A stretch of DNA of 64,000 nucleotides from JAFAGX01 sp035624215 (GTDB lineage Bacteria > Acidobacteriota > Terriglobia > Terriglobales > Acidobacteriaceae): positions 1 through 64,000 of the forward strand of contig DASPRY010000145.1 of NCBI GenBank assembly GCA_035624215.1, written 5' to 3'. A model generated the notes under the pieces. That model did not search any database. It saw only the letters and a program-made list of their open reading frames with translations, and was not told the DNA's origin. Positions within the stretch are counted from its first letter, which is position 1, and each line of letters opens with the position of its first letter. A program made the position numbers and the translations under genes. This document shows, piece by piece, positions 41,854 to 50,560 of the stretch.

Positions 41854-42608
41854 TCCGCACAATTGCCATGCTGGCTTTCTGGGGAATCGCCTTGCCGCTC
41901 ACTTCCGTATTTCTCATTCCCTGGACTCTGCTCACCGGAGACATCCGCGCTCTCTATCACACCTGCATGTGGGGTGCTTTGAGAGGCGTGCAACTGGCCG
42001 GAGTGCGAGTGCGGGCAGTAGGACGGGAAAAACTCGACCCCACCGGAACCTACATCTTCATGTCCAACCATGCCTCGAACATCGATCCGCCTTTGATGTT
42101 GCCACTGATTCCGCGCCGTACCTCGGTTATGGCCAAGCAGGAGCTGTTCACTTATCCGCTGCTGGGCACCATCATGAAAATTGGCGCCCTGGTTCCGGTC
42201 GATCGCGAAAATCGCGACGCCGGAATCGCTGCCGTAGAAGCTGCCGGCAAAGTCATCCGGCAGGGCATCAATATGACGATCTACGTGGAAGGCAAACGTT
42301 CGTCCGATGGCAAGCTGCTGCCGTTCAAGAAAGGCCCATTCTATCTCGCAACGGAGTGCAATGTTCCCGTCGTGCCTGTCACCATCTCCGGATCATATTA
42401 CGTGATGCCCAAAGGCCGGTTTGCGCTCAAATCGGGAGAAGTTAAGGTCATCTTCCACGACCCGATAAAGCCGCAAACTTTCACCAGTCGCGAAGCTCTG
42501 ATGGAACAGGTACGCCGCGCCATCGACAGCGGATTGCCGAAGGAGCTGCAAGAGCACGCGTCCGTCACGCAAGCACCAGCCAGCGGAAACACCCGGGATC
42601 CGGCCTAG
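41850..42608 (+). CDS. plsC: 1-acyl-sn-glycerol-3-phosphate acyltransferase
   Basis: A 252-residue membrane-associated acyltransferase that makes phosphatidic acid from lysophosphatidate. N-terminal hydrophobic segment, then the HX4D motif in SNHASNIDPP, block II around PVDRENRDAG, block III YVEGKRSSDGKLLPFKKG and block IV VPVVPVTI. The start is GTG overlapping the mpl stop; a leucine-rich first helix follows. It is the last gene of the mgtC-dapF-ldcA-mpl operon. Confidence 0.9.
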   Translation: MIRTIAMLAFWGIALPLTSVFLIPWTLLTGDIRALYHTCMWGALRGVQLAGVRVRAVGREKLDPTGTYIFMSNHASNIDPPLMLPLIPRRTSVMAKQELFTYPLLGTIMKIGALVPVDRENRDAGIAAVEAAGKVIRQGINMTIYVEGKRSSDGKLLPFKKGPFYLATECNVPVVPVTISGSYYVMPKGRFALKSGEVKVIFHDPIKPQTFTSREALMEQVRRAIDSGLPKELQEHASVTQAPASGNTRDPA

Positions 42609-42666
42609 CCAACCGATTCTGTAACCTTCCCCTCGAGTGGCTCGTAAGGGTATATAGGAAGCTCAG

Positions 42667-43206
42667 ATGCCGGTGCTTGAGGGGCAATCCGATGTAGCAC
42701 GGCAGTTCGCACTCGGGGATCTCGAAGCCTTCGAAACGCTGTTCCGGCAATATCAATCTGAGGTGTATCGCTGGACCGTGCGCATCGTGCGCGATCCTGG
42801 GGCTGCGGAGGACTTAACCATAGAAACTTTCTGGCGCATTTACCGCGCCCATGCGCGTTTCGATCCAGGAAGAAGTTTCGGCGCTTGGGCGAGACGCATT
42901 GCCACAAACGCGGCTCTCGATTATTTGAAGACGCGCCGTGTGGAAGTTGAACTCCCTGCGGATTTCCCAGCGACAGCTTCACCTGATCCTCAAATCCGGC
43001 GGGAATTGCAAGAACAGATCAGGGCGGCATTTCACAAACTGCCTGCCAAATTGCAAATAACGGCAACTTTGGCGCTGGTTGAAGAACTGCCTTACAAGGA
43101 AATTTCTGACGCTCTCGGCATCTCGGTGGGAGCAGTCAAGTTGCGCGTTTTTCGCGCACTCCGGCAATTACGAAAAAACTTGAAGCATTTGGGTGTCGAA
43201 CCATGA
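42667..43206 (+). CDS. ECF RNA polymerase sigma factor
   Basis: A 179-residue ECF sigma factor: region 2 with AFETLFRQYQSEVYRW and GAAEDLTIETFWRIY, and region 4 with LPAKLQITATLALVEELPYKEISDALGISVGAVK. It is shorter than the factor at 21967 and from a different subgroup. Its stop overlaps the start of a 72-residue membrane protein in ATGA, the usual place of an anti-sigma factor. Confidence 0.93.
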   Translation: MPVLEGQSDVARQFALGDLEAFETLFRQYQSEVYRWTVRIVRDPGAAEDLTIETFWRIYRAHARFDPGRSFGAWARRIATNAALDYLKTRRVEVELPADFPATASPDPQIRRELQEQIRAAFHKLPAKLQITATLALVEELPYKEISDALGISVGAVKLRVFRALRQLRKNLKHLGVEP

Positions 43207-43421
43207 AAAACAAACAAGATGAAAACTTTCGCAAATCGTTGCAGCAAGCAATGCCACCGCTTCAGCGCGAGCTGCAGCGAGACCTCTGGCCACAGATGCT
43301 CCGCCGGCTGGAACAGCGTGCGCCTTCGGTTCCCTGGTTTGACTGGGCCTTAGCAGTGCTGTTGGTGCTGGGTCTGCTGCTGTCCCCCAACGCCATTCCG
43401 GTGCTGCTCTATCACTTGTAA
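43203..43421 (+). CDS. small single-pass membrane protein, candidate anti-sigma factor
   Basis: A 72-residue protein with an N-terminal cytoplasmic stretch rich in Lys, Gln and Arg (about 1-45), one membrane helix (about 47-63, FDWALAVLLVLGLLLSP) and almost nothing beyond it. Translationally coupled to the ECF sigma gene. It lacks the zf-HC2 cysteines, so it would be a minimal anti-sigma factor of an unfamiliar type if that is its role. It could also just anchor the sigma factor. Confidence 0.65.
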   Translation: MKNKQDENFRKSLQQAMPPLQRELQRDLWPQMLRRLEQRAPSVPWFDWALAVLLVLGLLLSPNAIPVLLYHL

Positions 43422-43431
43422 TGGAGGTTTT

Positions 43432-43878
43432 ATGAACACACATCCTTATCTGCGAGCTTATATGGCGGGCATCGTCGTGCCGACAATCGTTCTCCTGCTC
43501 GTGCTCACGGGCTTTATTCTGGCTCGCTTTGTCTTCCAGGTCCCGGTTCCGATCGAGCGGGCTATTGTCTTCCCGATGGCTATCGTGCCGAGCCTGTTTG
43601 GCGTCTGGAATATGTTCTATCTTTGGCTGCGGCCGCGTCGTCATTTGCCCATCGGTTTGCATGGCGCGATATTGCCATTTCTCCTGGTTCCAGTTGGGTA
43701 TCTGGTAGGCTGTGCTCTCGAGATCATCAACCTTACAGCACAAGGTGTGGTTTACTTCCACGAAATCAGGGTACCTTACCATTTCCTCGTGTTCGCCTTC
43801 GCATTCGCCCTGATTGCCTACTATCTGGTTTGGAAATACCTGGTTGGGTTCTTCAATCAGGTCCTGGGAATTGCATAA
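43432..43878 (+). CDS. polytopic membrane protein of unknown function
   Basis: A 148-residue protein with four predicted membrane helices (about 10-32, 42-60, 75-98 and 115-138). A GGAGGTTTT ribosome-binding site precedes the ATG. No family recognised. Its place right after the small membrane protein suggests a shared function in the sigma-factor circuit. Confidence 0.7.
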   Translation: MNTHPYLRAYMAGIVVPTIVLLLVLTGFILARFVFQVPVPIERAIVFPMAIVPSLFGVWNMFYLWLRPRRHLPIGLHGAILPFLLVPVGYLVGCALEIINLTAQGVVYFHEIRVPYHFLVFAFAFALIAYYLVWKYLVGFFNQVLGIA

Positions 43879-43952
43879 AACTGCGTGAGGCCGCGCCGCC
43901 TGCCGGCCTGCGTGGTTTAGGTCAATGGTTTAGGATATTTCTTTGCCGTTCT

Positions 43953-45095
43953 ATGCACGAACTCACCTTGAAGCCCTTCACCGGCCGCACTCCACTAGTG
44001 CTTGCTGGGTTAACAGTCCTTGCGGTGCTCGGGTTTCTCGCCGTCAGCCGTTTAGTGAATCGTTTTCAAGAACAGAAGAAGGCTTTGGCCCGCCATTTAT
44101 ATCAGCAAGGCATGGCAGAGCAGCAATCGGGCAAGCCAGAGCTTGCCCTTCAACATTTTCGCTCCGCACTCAGCTATAGCCCCAACAATTTTGAGTACGA
44201 ATTGAGTCTGGCGCGGGCCCTGCGCGATAGCGGTCGAACCGAAGAGGCCGAGACTTACCTGATTAGCTTGTGGGAACGCGCTCCGCAGAATGGCGCGGTC
44301 AACCTTGCGCTTGGCAGGCTGGCGGCACGTCAAGTTCGAATCGACAAAATCATTCAGTACTACCACAACGCAATCTACGGCGTGTGGGATTCCGATCCGG
44401 AAAAAAATCGGCTCAATACCTGGTTTGAACTGATCGAGGTCCTGCTGCGTCTGAACGATCGCCCGAAGGCCGAGGCGGAGCTGATGGCTCTTTCCGTAGA
44501 CTTGCCACCAAAGCCCGAATTGCTATTGCGCGCCGCCGATCTATTCGCGCAGGCTCAGGATTATGAGCACGCACTCACGGAGTATCGCCGGGTCCTGCAA
44601 CTGGATCGGACGAATACAAGCGCTGCAACCGGGGCGGCGCAAGCCGCCTTTAGACTCGGGCGTTATCGCACTGCAGAACGCTATCTGGAAACTGCCAGCA
44701 AGGCTAATCCCAACGACCCTCAGACCGCCGGGATGCTTACCATCAGCAAACTCATTCTCGAACAGGATCCGTTCAGCCGTGGCCTGTCACCTCAAGATCG
44801 AAGCCATCGCATCCGCATCGTCTTGGACGAAACTGGAAAACGTTTGGATAGTTGCATGAAGTTGCAGGCAAACCCATCAGCGCCACAGTCGGACAACTGG
44901 TCTGCATTGAAGACGCAATGGGTGAAAATGAATAGGACACTGCGGCGCCTGGGAAGTACTGGTGAAAGTGGTTTGGCGGACGAGGTCATGGATCTTGTGC
45001 TTCGCATCGAGCAACAAACCGCAGGCTGCGCCTCCACTGCTCAGGACCAGGCCCTGTTACTTCTGGCGCAAAGCCGGGCGGGAGTGGAGCAATGA
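43953..45095 (+). CDS. membrane-anchored TPR protein
   Basis: A 380-residue protein: N-terminal membrane helix (LVLAGLTVLAVLGFLAVS) followed by six or more TPR-type helix pairs. HLYQQGMAEQQSGKPELALQHFRSALSYSPNNFEYEL and YEHALTEYRRVLQLDRTNTSA are two of them, each split at the turn. The ATG at 43953 starts the anchor; the open frame continues upstream for 110 codons, overlapping the previous gene, and that part is rejected. The stop overlaps the ClC gene start in ATGA. Probably a scaffold in a membrane complex. Confidence 0.82.
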   Translation: MHELTLKPFTGRTPLVLAGLTVLAVLGFLAVSRLVNRFQEQKKALARHLYQQGMAEQQSGKPELALQHFRSALSYSPNNFEYELSLARALRDSGRTEEAETYLISLWERAPQNGAVNLALGRLAARQVRIDKIIQYYHNAIYGVWDSDPEKNRLNTWFELIEVLLRLNDRPKAEAELMALSVDLPPKPELLLRAADLFAQAQDYEHALTEYRRVLQLDRTNTSAATGAAQAAFRLGRYRTAERYLETASKANPNDPQTAGMLTISKLILEQDPFSRGLSPQDRSHRIRIVLDETGKRLDSCMKLQANPSAPQSDNWSALKTQWVKMNRTLRRLGSTGESGLADEVMDLVLRIEQQTAGCASTAQDQALLLLAQSRAGVEQ

Positions 45096-46864
45096 GCGAT
45101 TTCTCCCCAACCACTCCCGACCTCTCCCGCCAATCCACCGAGGACAAAATCGATTCCTCAGGAACTCGCTTCCGTTCACGCTTCTTTTTAGCTGCGCCGC
45201 TCAGTGAAGAAGGATTCTTCCTCGTTCTTTCGGTCTTTATCGGAATCTTTGCCGGCTTAGGCGTGGTCTGCTTTCGCTTGGCCATTGATTGGACACGAAT
45301 TGGTCTGCTCGGACCCGCGCCAGAACCGCACATGTTGCGTCTGGTGCTCGTCCCTGCGCTCGGAGGCCTGCTGGTTTCCATTCTCGTAATTCATCTGTTT
45401 CCCTCGGTTCGTGGCAGCGGAGTCAACCAGACCAAAGCCGCTCTCTACATCTTTAACGGCTACATTCCCTTCCGTACTGCGATCGGGAAATTCATTACCG
45501 CCGCCATTGCCATCGGTTCGGGCCACTCGCTTGGTCCTGAGGATCCATCCTTGCAGATCGGCGCAGCTTTGGCATCGGCTTTGGGCCGTCGCATGGATTT
45601 TTCCCGCCAGAAACTTCGACTGCTTGCTCCGGTCGGCGCCGCGGCTGGCCTGGCGGCCGCATTCAATGCGCCCATTTCTGCCGTGTTGTTTGTGATCGAA
45701 GAGGTCATTGGACGTTGGAGTGCCGGCATTTTGGGCTCGGTGGTGCTCTCGGCCATCTCCAGCGTAGTTGTGGTGCGATGGTTTCTGGGGGCTGAGCCGC
45801 TATTCCGCATTCCTCCCCTCACCGTCTTCCGTCCCACGGAGCTGCTGGCCTATGCGATCCTGGGGATCATCGGAGGTCTTGCCGCGGTAGTGTTTGCCAA
45901 AGCCATCGGCTATCTCCGCCCGCGCCTCCGCTCTTTACCCGCGGCCACCCATTATTTTCAACCTGCCCTTGCTGGCATACTGGTCGGATTGATGGGCTAC
46001 CTTGGTGCTCCTCAAGTTATGGGTGCCGGCTACGAATACATTGATCAGGCGATGCACGATCAGTTCACTTGGCAGGTGCTCGGCATTCTTGCCGGGCTGA
46101 AAATCCTCGCCACCACGTTTTCCTTCGTCAGCGGGACCCCCGGTGGAATGTTTGCTCCGGCTCTGTTTGTCGGCGCGATGCTGGGTGGGGCCGTCGGCGG
46201 AGTCGAACGCCACTTCTATCCTCACCTGACCGGTACTACGGGCACTTACGCGCTGGTCGGTATGGGCGTGCTGTTTGCCGGATTCATGCGCGCACCCATG
46301 ACTTCGGTCTTCATGGTGGTGGAAGTCAGCGGGAATTATTCAATCATCGTTCCAGTAATTCTGGCCAACGCCTTTGCCTATGTGGTTTCGCGCAGCCTTC
46401 AGCCCGTTGCCATCTTTGACCTGTTGACCCGCCAGGACGGTCTTGATCTTCCATCCTTGGAGGAACAGCGGGAAAAAACTGCCCTCCACATAGAAGATGC
46501 CATGAAACCACCGCCGATGCCCGTTCTGAATTCGGACGAGACCGTCGAGGACGCGGTTGCGCACATTCAGCAAGCTCCTTCGAATCTGTTTCTGGTGCGT
46601 CTCAAGCCTACCGGTTGGAGCAGCGTTCCCCGGGAGGCTCTGCAGCGCTTCCTCAACGAAGGTAAGGCCGACATGACGCTCGGGTCTTTGCTTGCGTCCC
46701 AGAGCCTCCCTTACCTGCATCCTGACTATCCACTGGAAATGGCGCTGCGCTACGTTTATCAAACGCCGATGGTTCCGGTCGTCAGCCGCGCCGATTTGCG
46801 AAAACTCGAAGGCGTGATCTCCAACGACGATGTTCTATCCAAGTATGGCGTGCCGATGAAGTAG
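45092..46864 (+). CDS. ClC-family chloride channel/transporter with CBS domains
   Basis: A 590-residue ClC protein with about 10-11 membrane helices. The selectivity motifs are GSGHSLGPEDPSLQ (gating glutamate in GPE) and GTPGGMFAPALFVGAMLGG, with a later GAGYEYIDQAM stretch. The last 120 residues (from IEDAMKPPPMPVLNSDE) are a CBS pair. The variant GPEDP instead of GPEGP is seen in several bacterial ClCs. The gene is coupled to the TPR gene. Confidence 0.92.
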   Translation: MSDFSPTTPDLSRQSTEDKIDSSGTRFRSRFFLAAPLSEEGFFLVLSVFIGIFAGLGVVCFRLAIDWTRIGLLGPAPEPHMLRLVLVPALGGLLVSILVIHLFPSVRGSGVNQTKAALYIFNGYIPFRTAIGKFITAAIAIGSGHSLGPEDPSLQIGAALASALGRRMDFSRQKLRLLAPVGAAAGLAAAFNAPISAVLFVIEEVIGRWSAGILGSVVLSAISSVVVVRWFLGAEPLFRIPPLTVFRPTELLAYAILGIIGGLAAVVFAKAIGYLRPRLRSLPAATHYFQPALAGILVGLMGYLGAPQVMGAGYEYIDQAMHDQFTWQVLGILAGLKILATTFSFVSGTPGGMFAPALFVGAMLGGAVGGVERHFYPHLTGTTGTYALVGMGVLFAGFMRAPMTSVFMVVEVSGNYSIIVPVILANAFAYVVSRSLQPVAIFDLLTRQDGLDLPSLEEQREKTALHIEDAMKPPPMPVLNSDETVEDAVAHIQQAPSNLFLVRLKPTGWSSVPREALQRFLNEGKADMTLGSLLASQSLPYLHPDYPLEMALRYVYQTPMVPVVSRADLRKLEGVISNDDVLSKYGVPMK

Positions 46865-46899
46865 TGCCGGGCGGTCCCCTCCCTCGGCTTCACTTTTGC

Positions 46900-47283
46900 T
46901 CACCGCTTCAGCTTCAATGGGCTTGCATGCTTTGGTTCATATATGCCTATTTTGCCGCCGCCCGGAAGGGTGAAGTTGGCAAGCTTCCCCCAGCGCTCGT
47001 CCTTGATTTCCGAGATTTTCACGTTCTTGGATTTCAGATCTCTCAAGCTTGCCCTGATGTCGTCACACATAAAGTAAAACTCGTGTTGATCGTTGCTGTT
47101 CGAATCGTGAAAGGCGGCTTCGAGCTGCGGCATGGCGAAGATCAGCCAGCCATGGCCGGCATCGACGCAAGCGAACTGAAGCACATCCCGGAAAAAGGCG
47201 CGGTCAGCTTCTGCATCCTTGCTATATATGACCACATGAGCACCATTGATCACAGATAGGACCTCCCGCTTTGCAGCGGACAT
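46900..47283 (-). CDS. VOC (glyoxalase/bleomycin-resistance) family protein
   Basis: A 127-residue single VOC-fold protein: HVVIYSKDAEADRAFFRDVLQFACVDAGHGWLIF, then HEFYFMCDDIRASLRDLKSKNVKI and TLPGGGKIGIYEPKH. Glyoxalase-type His and Glu positions are present, but the substrate is unknown. Monocistronic and convergent with the ClC gene. Confidence 0.85.
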   Translation of the reverse strand: MSAAKREVLSVINGAHVVIYSKDAEADRAFFRDVLQFACVDAGHGWLIFAMPQLEAAFHDSNSNDQHEFYFMCDDIRASLRDLKSKNVKISEIKDERWGKLANFTLPGGGKIGIYEPKHASPLKLKR

Positions 47284-47330
47284 TTTCCTCCCAAACTAAC
47301 AGACGCGGAAGGCGAAACCACTGGAATATA

Positions 47331-48050
47331 TTAATGGGTTTCCGTGCGGGCGCGCTTGTAGCCTTCCGGAATCTGGAAAAAGGCCGGATCCGGCTCCCCG
47401 CGTGCGATCTGGCTAACTGTCAAGGTTTCCGTTCCGGTGCGCGGATCACTGTGTTTGATCATCAGGTTGATGCGCAGCTCTTCCGAATACCAGTACTCAT
47501 CAGTGATGACAAGCTCCTTACCCGGGCTGTCATTCCCGGCTGGGAGGGTCTGGGTCTCTCGAAGCCCATGCGCCGCTACCCCCTCGATCTCATGAATGCC
47601 CAGGTCCTCCTCCTTCGTGAAATCGCTCGGAGGATTACTGCCCGTCGGCGACGCGTAGCGTATCGAGGGTGGCTCAGTCGAAGGCGGGTGACTCAGGGTC
47701 CTTGTCAGGAAGGTCTTGTCGGGCACATTGATTGTCGCGGAGATTCGCGTCTGCGGGTCATATAAATGGATGTGCAGCAGTTCCGGTATCTGAGTACTGG
47801 AAGCGGGCACAAAAACCCTCAACTCGTTGTGGATGCGGCCCTGACCATCACGTGCAATCGCGCGGATCGTCTTTAAATTCACAATCGAGCCGTCCCGCTG
47901 AACGCGCGACCGCTCCACTACAACGAGGCCGCTAAACGGCGCGCCCGCGACAGGGGTGACAAAGATGCCTTGCGCTGAAGCGCCAGGGCTAGCAACTGCG
48001 AGAAGCAGAATCAACCAACCGGCAAGAACCACAGAGGATCGCCCACCCAT
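47331..48050 (-). CDS. secreted hypothetical protein
   Basis: A 239-residue exported protein with a clear signal peptide (VVLAGWLILLLAVASPGASAQ). The mature part is beta-rich with VVVERSRVQRDGS, RIHNELRVFVP and a late GKELVITDEYWYSEELRINLMIKHSDPRTG stretch in which the RTGTETL end is typical of a family seen often in acidobacteria. No function known. It lies behind the VOC gene by 47 bases on the same strand. Confidence 0.75.
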   Translation of the reverse strand: MGGRSSVVLAGWLILLLAVASPGASAQGIFVTPVAGAPFSGLVVVERSRVQRDGSIVNLKTIRAIARDGQGRIHNELRVFVPASSTQIPELLHIHLYDPQTRISATINVPDKTFLTRTLSHPPSTEPPSIRYASPTGSNPPSDFTKEEDLGIHEIEGVAAHGLRETQTLPAGNDSPGKELVITDEYWYSEELRINLMIKHSDPRTGTETLTVSQIARGEPDPAFFQIPEGYKRARTETH

Positions 48051-48435
48051 CCGAGCCTCCCGCGACGACTTCGGAACAGAATACTCTCCGCGTGCTCAGC
48101 CTGGCAATGCGACCGTTTCCGATTACCCGGTCGAGATCCGGAGCACAACGGCATATGCGCGGATTTCAAATCAGTGAGGTACCGAGGTAGTACGTCAGTT
48201 TGGATTTCGCGCAGGCAAGGAGCGAGGGATCTCGCGTGCATGGCCACGGGATTTGTGCTTCCACGCGAGATGCCTCGCCCCGCTGGTGAAAGCGCGGGGC
48301 TTCGGAATGACGCGTCAATACTAAGGGTGAAAAATTCAAACCGAGACACTACCGGTACCTGCCAAGTTCTTGCCACGGCACGGAGCGATTGGTGTATACA
48401 GGAAGGAGAATTCCCGTAGCGGTGGAGGGGGTCAG
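48051..48435. other. 385-bp gene-free region with repeat
   Basis: Holds one full dispersed repeat unit (48229-48311, listed separately) and the ribosome-binding site of the His-rich peptide at its right end. I see no gene in the rest. Confidence 0.5.
48229..48311 (-). repeat. dispersed repeat unit with two hairpins
   Basis: ATCTCGCGTG (48229-48238) pairs with CACGCGAGAT (48262-48271), 10 of 10. GCCCCGC (48277-48283) pairs with GCGGGGC (48294-48300). The unit ends in TTCGGAATGAC, as does the copy at 61685-61744. It is a relative of the units at 11189 and 11362 with a different internal hairpin. Confidence 0.65.
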
Positions 48436-48573
48436 ATGAAACGCTGGTTTGTGATTGCCCTTTTGATTCTAATCTGTGCGGTCAACTTGAATGCGGCAAG
48501 GCGGCGTCATCACGCTCATCCCCATAAAGCCCACCATGCCGGTCGACATCCGCATCCTCGCCACCACACCTAA
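48436..48573 (+). CDS. tiny secreted His-rich peptide
   Basis: A 45-residue protein below most gene-finder cut-offs. GGAGGGGG lies five bases before the ATG. Residues 1-20 (MKRWFVIALLILICAVNLNA) form a good signal peptide. The mature 25 residues start with ARRRHH and contain about ten histidines, with Arg, Pro and Lys between them and no acidic residue. It could bind Zn, Ni, Cu or Co outside the membrane, or act as a cationic peptide. It is convergent with cpoB. Confidence 0.65.
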   Translation: MKRWFVIALLILICAVNLNAARRRHHAHPHKAHHAGRHPHPRHHT

Positions 48574-48627
48574 GCCGGGGCGTTGAGCCTGGTAGCAAGC
48601 AGAAACGCCATCGGTTTTCGGCTCTGA

Positions 48628-49479
48628 CTATTTTCTAGCAGTAGTTCCGACGGTCGCCGCTCCCATTTTGCGCAACTTGTCACGCGCCTGTACCGCCTCG
48701 TTGCTCCTGGGATACCGCTGAATGACGTGACGCAGTTGTGCCACGCCGTCATCTTTCTGCCCAAGCTCGATGAGAGCAAGTCCCTTTTTCAGATCGGAAG
48801 AAGGCGCTTTGTTGCCGGTGGGGAAGTTTTGCAGCACCTGGTCGTAATTCTTGATGGCTCCCTGGTAATCACCCTGTTTAAACTCAATCTCGGCGAGGTA
48901 AAAATAGGAATTTCCCGCCAAATCGGTGGTGGGATAGAACTTCACATAGTCCGAAAATTCCTGCTTCGCCAGGTCGTTGTTTCCAGCGTTGTAATCACGA
49001 AGTGCATTGTTGTAGAGCACGTCCGGCGGGGGAGCTTGTGCCAGCGCCTGTTGCTGCGCCTGCTGAGCCGCCGCGGCCGCGGCCTGATTCTGCTGCGCTG
49101 CTTGTACGTCCTCCAGTTGCTTGCTGACCTTGGCAAGACGGGCCTTCAATTCATCCAAAGAATCGTTCAGCGCTTGAATCTGCCCGGAGAGTTGATCGAC
49201 CTTGCCGCTGTTGTCATTTTGCTGCTTATCCAGGCTGCCCTGCAGAGCCGTCATCGCGGCCGTGACTTTATTCATGCTGTCGGTGTTCTGGTCCATGAGA
49301 TTCTTCACGACTCCCATGCGCTCGTCAAACGACTGCTGCATGTGCGTCATTTGGTCCTGCAGGGCCTGCACCTGCGTCTGCAACTGAATAATTTCCTTAC
49401 TCACGCCCCAGGCTGCGGGCACGCTCGCCGAGAAGCTCGTCAACACCACCAATAGGCTTAGATATTTGAATGTTTTCAT
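48628..49479 (-). CDS. cpoB: Tol-Pal system protein CpoB (YbgF)
   Basis: A 283-residue periplasmic protein: signal peptide ending PAAWG, a long coiled coil (about 25-130, IIQLQTQVQALQDQM and DQLSGQIQALNDSLDELKARL), a Gln/Ala-rich linker, then the C-terminal TPR domain (YNAGNNDLAKQEFSDYVKFYP, GAIKNYDQVLQNFP, AQLRHVIQRYPRSNEA). It coordinates outer-membrane constriction with wall synthesis in the Tol-Pal machine. It lies 222 bases after pal, the largest gap in the operon. Confidence 0.9.
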   Translation of the reverse strand: MKTFKYLSLLVVLTSFSASVPAAWGVSKEIIQLQTQVQALQDQMTHMQQSFDERMGVVKNLMDQNTDSMNKVTAAMTALQGSLDKQQNDNSGKVDQLSGQIQALNDSLDELKARLAKVSKQLEDVQAAQQNQAAAAAAQQAQQQALAQAPPPDVLYNNALRDYNAGNNDLAKQEFSDYVKFYPTTDLAGNSYFYLAEIEFKQGDYQGAIKNYDQVLQNFPTGNKAPSSDLKKGLALIELGQKDDGVAQLRHVIQRYPRSNEAVQARDKLRKMGAATVGTTARK

Positions 49480-49701
49480 GGTTAGTCCCAGCTATATGCA
49501 AAGGTTTAGATCACGCAAATGGAAGACGCTTCTGCCGTCCAGAAGCTCTGGGGTTTAGGATAGCGCGTTCGGAGCACAAATGTCTTGCTCCGGCAGGAAC
49601 CTCGTCTGCGCCGACGCTGCCTTCGAGAGGATCTGACTTTAAAAGCTGCCGCCAAAAAAGAGTTGGAGGTGCGAAGCAGCTATGCCCGCACCTCCTCGAA
49701 T

Positions 49702-50436
49702 CTACTTCCCGTACACGAAGTGACCCCGCCGGTTCTGCTGCCAGCACGTTTCGTCGTGCTCAGTGCAGAACGGCTTCTCTTTGCCGTAACTGATCGTCTT
49801 GATGTTGGCGGCACTGACGCCGGCCAGAACCAAGGCGTTCTTCACGCTATTGGCGCGATTGTCGCCCAACGCCAGGTTATATTCCGTCGAACCGCGCTCG
49901 TCGCAGTGTCCCTCGATCGTGAACTGCAGATTAGGATGCTGCTTGAGAAAGTCCGCGTCACCCTGCAGCGCACTTTGCTGGTCTGGACGAATGTCCGATT
50001 TGTCGTAGTCGAAGTAGATGTCCCTCACGTTTTGTGAGAACAGTTCTTCTTCGCTTGGCGAGGGTGGGGGTGGCGGCGGTGGCGGCACCGTCACTGTAAC
50101 CCGTGCCGTGGCCGTTTGCGTTCCACCCGCCCCCTTGGCGGTAAGCGTGTAAGTGGTGGAGTCAGCGGGTGTCACCTGCTGTGATCCCGTTGGCTGCACC
50201 GCGCCGATCCCGTCAATGCTGACGTCGGTGGCGTTGCTGGTCTCCCAATTGAGCGTGGTGGATTGACCTTTTTGGATGCTGTTCGGATTGGCCGTCAAGG
50301 ATGCAGTCGGCGCAGCCGGCGGCGGCGGTGGCGGTGGCGGCGGTGGTGGCGGGGTTTTCTTGTGGCAAGCGCCCAGGAACATAATGGCGCTCAACGCGAG
50401 TATCAGTGTGATCCATCTCAATCGTTGCTGCTTCAC
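49702..50436 (-). CDS. pal: peptidoglycan-associated lipoprotein with extra Ig-like domain
   Basis: About 244 residues. Lipobox LGAC with C24 as the lipid-modified cysteine. Then a 12-proline run, an Ig-like insert of about 75 residues (SLTANPNSIQKGQ..., TTYTLTAKGAGG), a second proline run of eight, and the OmpA/Pal peptidoglycan-binding domain (IYFDYDKSDIRPDQ, TIEGHCDERGSTEYNLALGDNRA, and a Tyr-Gly-Lys ending). Classical Pal lacks the Ig-like insert. The GTG at 50436 is preceded by GGGAGGAAAA; the earlier TTG is part of that site. Confidence 0.9.
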   Translation of the reverse strand: MKQQRLRWITLILALSAIMFLGACHKKTPPPPPPPPPPPPAAPTASLTANPNSIQKGQSTTLNWETSNATDVSIDGIGAVQPTGSQQVTPADSTTYTLTAKGAGGTQTATARVTVTVPPPPPPPPSPSEEELFSQNVRDIYFDYDKSDIRPDQQSALQGDADFLKQHPNLQFTIEGHCDERGSTEYNLALGDNRANSVKNALVLAGVSAANIKTISYGKEKPFCTEHDETCWQQNRRGHFVYGK

Positions 50437-50560
50437 TTTTCCTCCCTGCAAAATGAGCGCACCTCAAAGCGCGCTTCGCATCAATGCGGAATTATTCCCC
50501 CATAGTACGACGTGTTCACCCAAAGGCAACGCGAAACAGTGCAAGTCATAAAGATAATCA

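Noticed and set aside
40720..41862. 380-residue minus-strand frame opposite mpl
   Set aside because: Fully antisense to a recognisable Mur ligase; no known motif and no start signal.
43623..43952. N-terminal extension of the TPR protein frame
   Set aside because: Overlaps the four-helix membrane protein gene and reads as out-of-frame sequence; the ATG at 43953 starts the membrane anchor.
50300..50353. Apparent microsatellite of GGT/GGC triplets
   Set aside because: It is the coding repeat for the poly-proline tether of Pal, with mixed codons and not a pure tandem repeat.
50276..50551. Glycine-rich plus-strand frame
   Set aside because: It is the antisense of the poly-proline run of pal.
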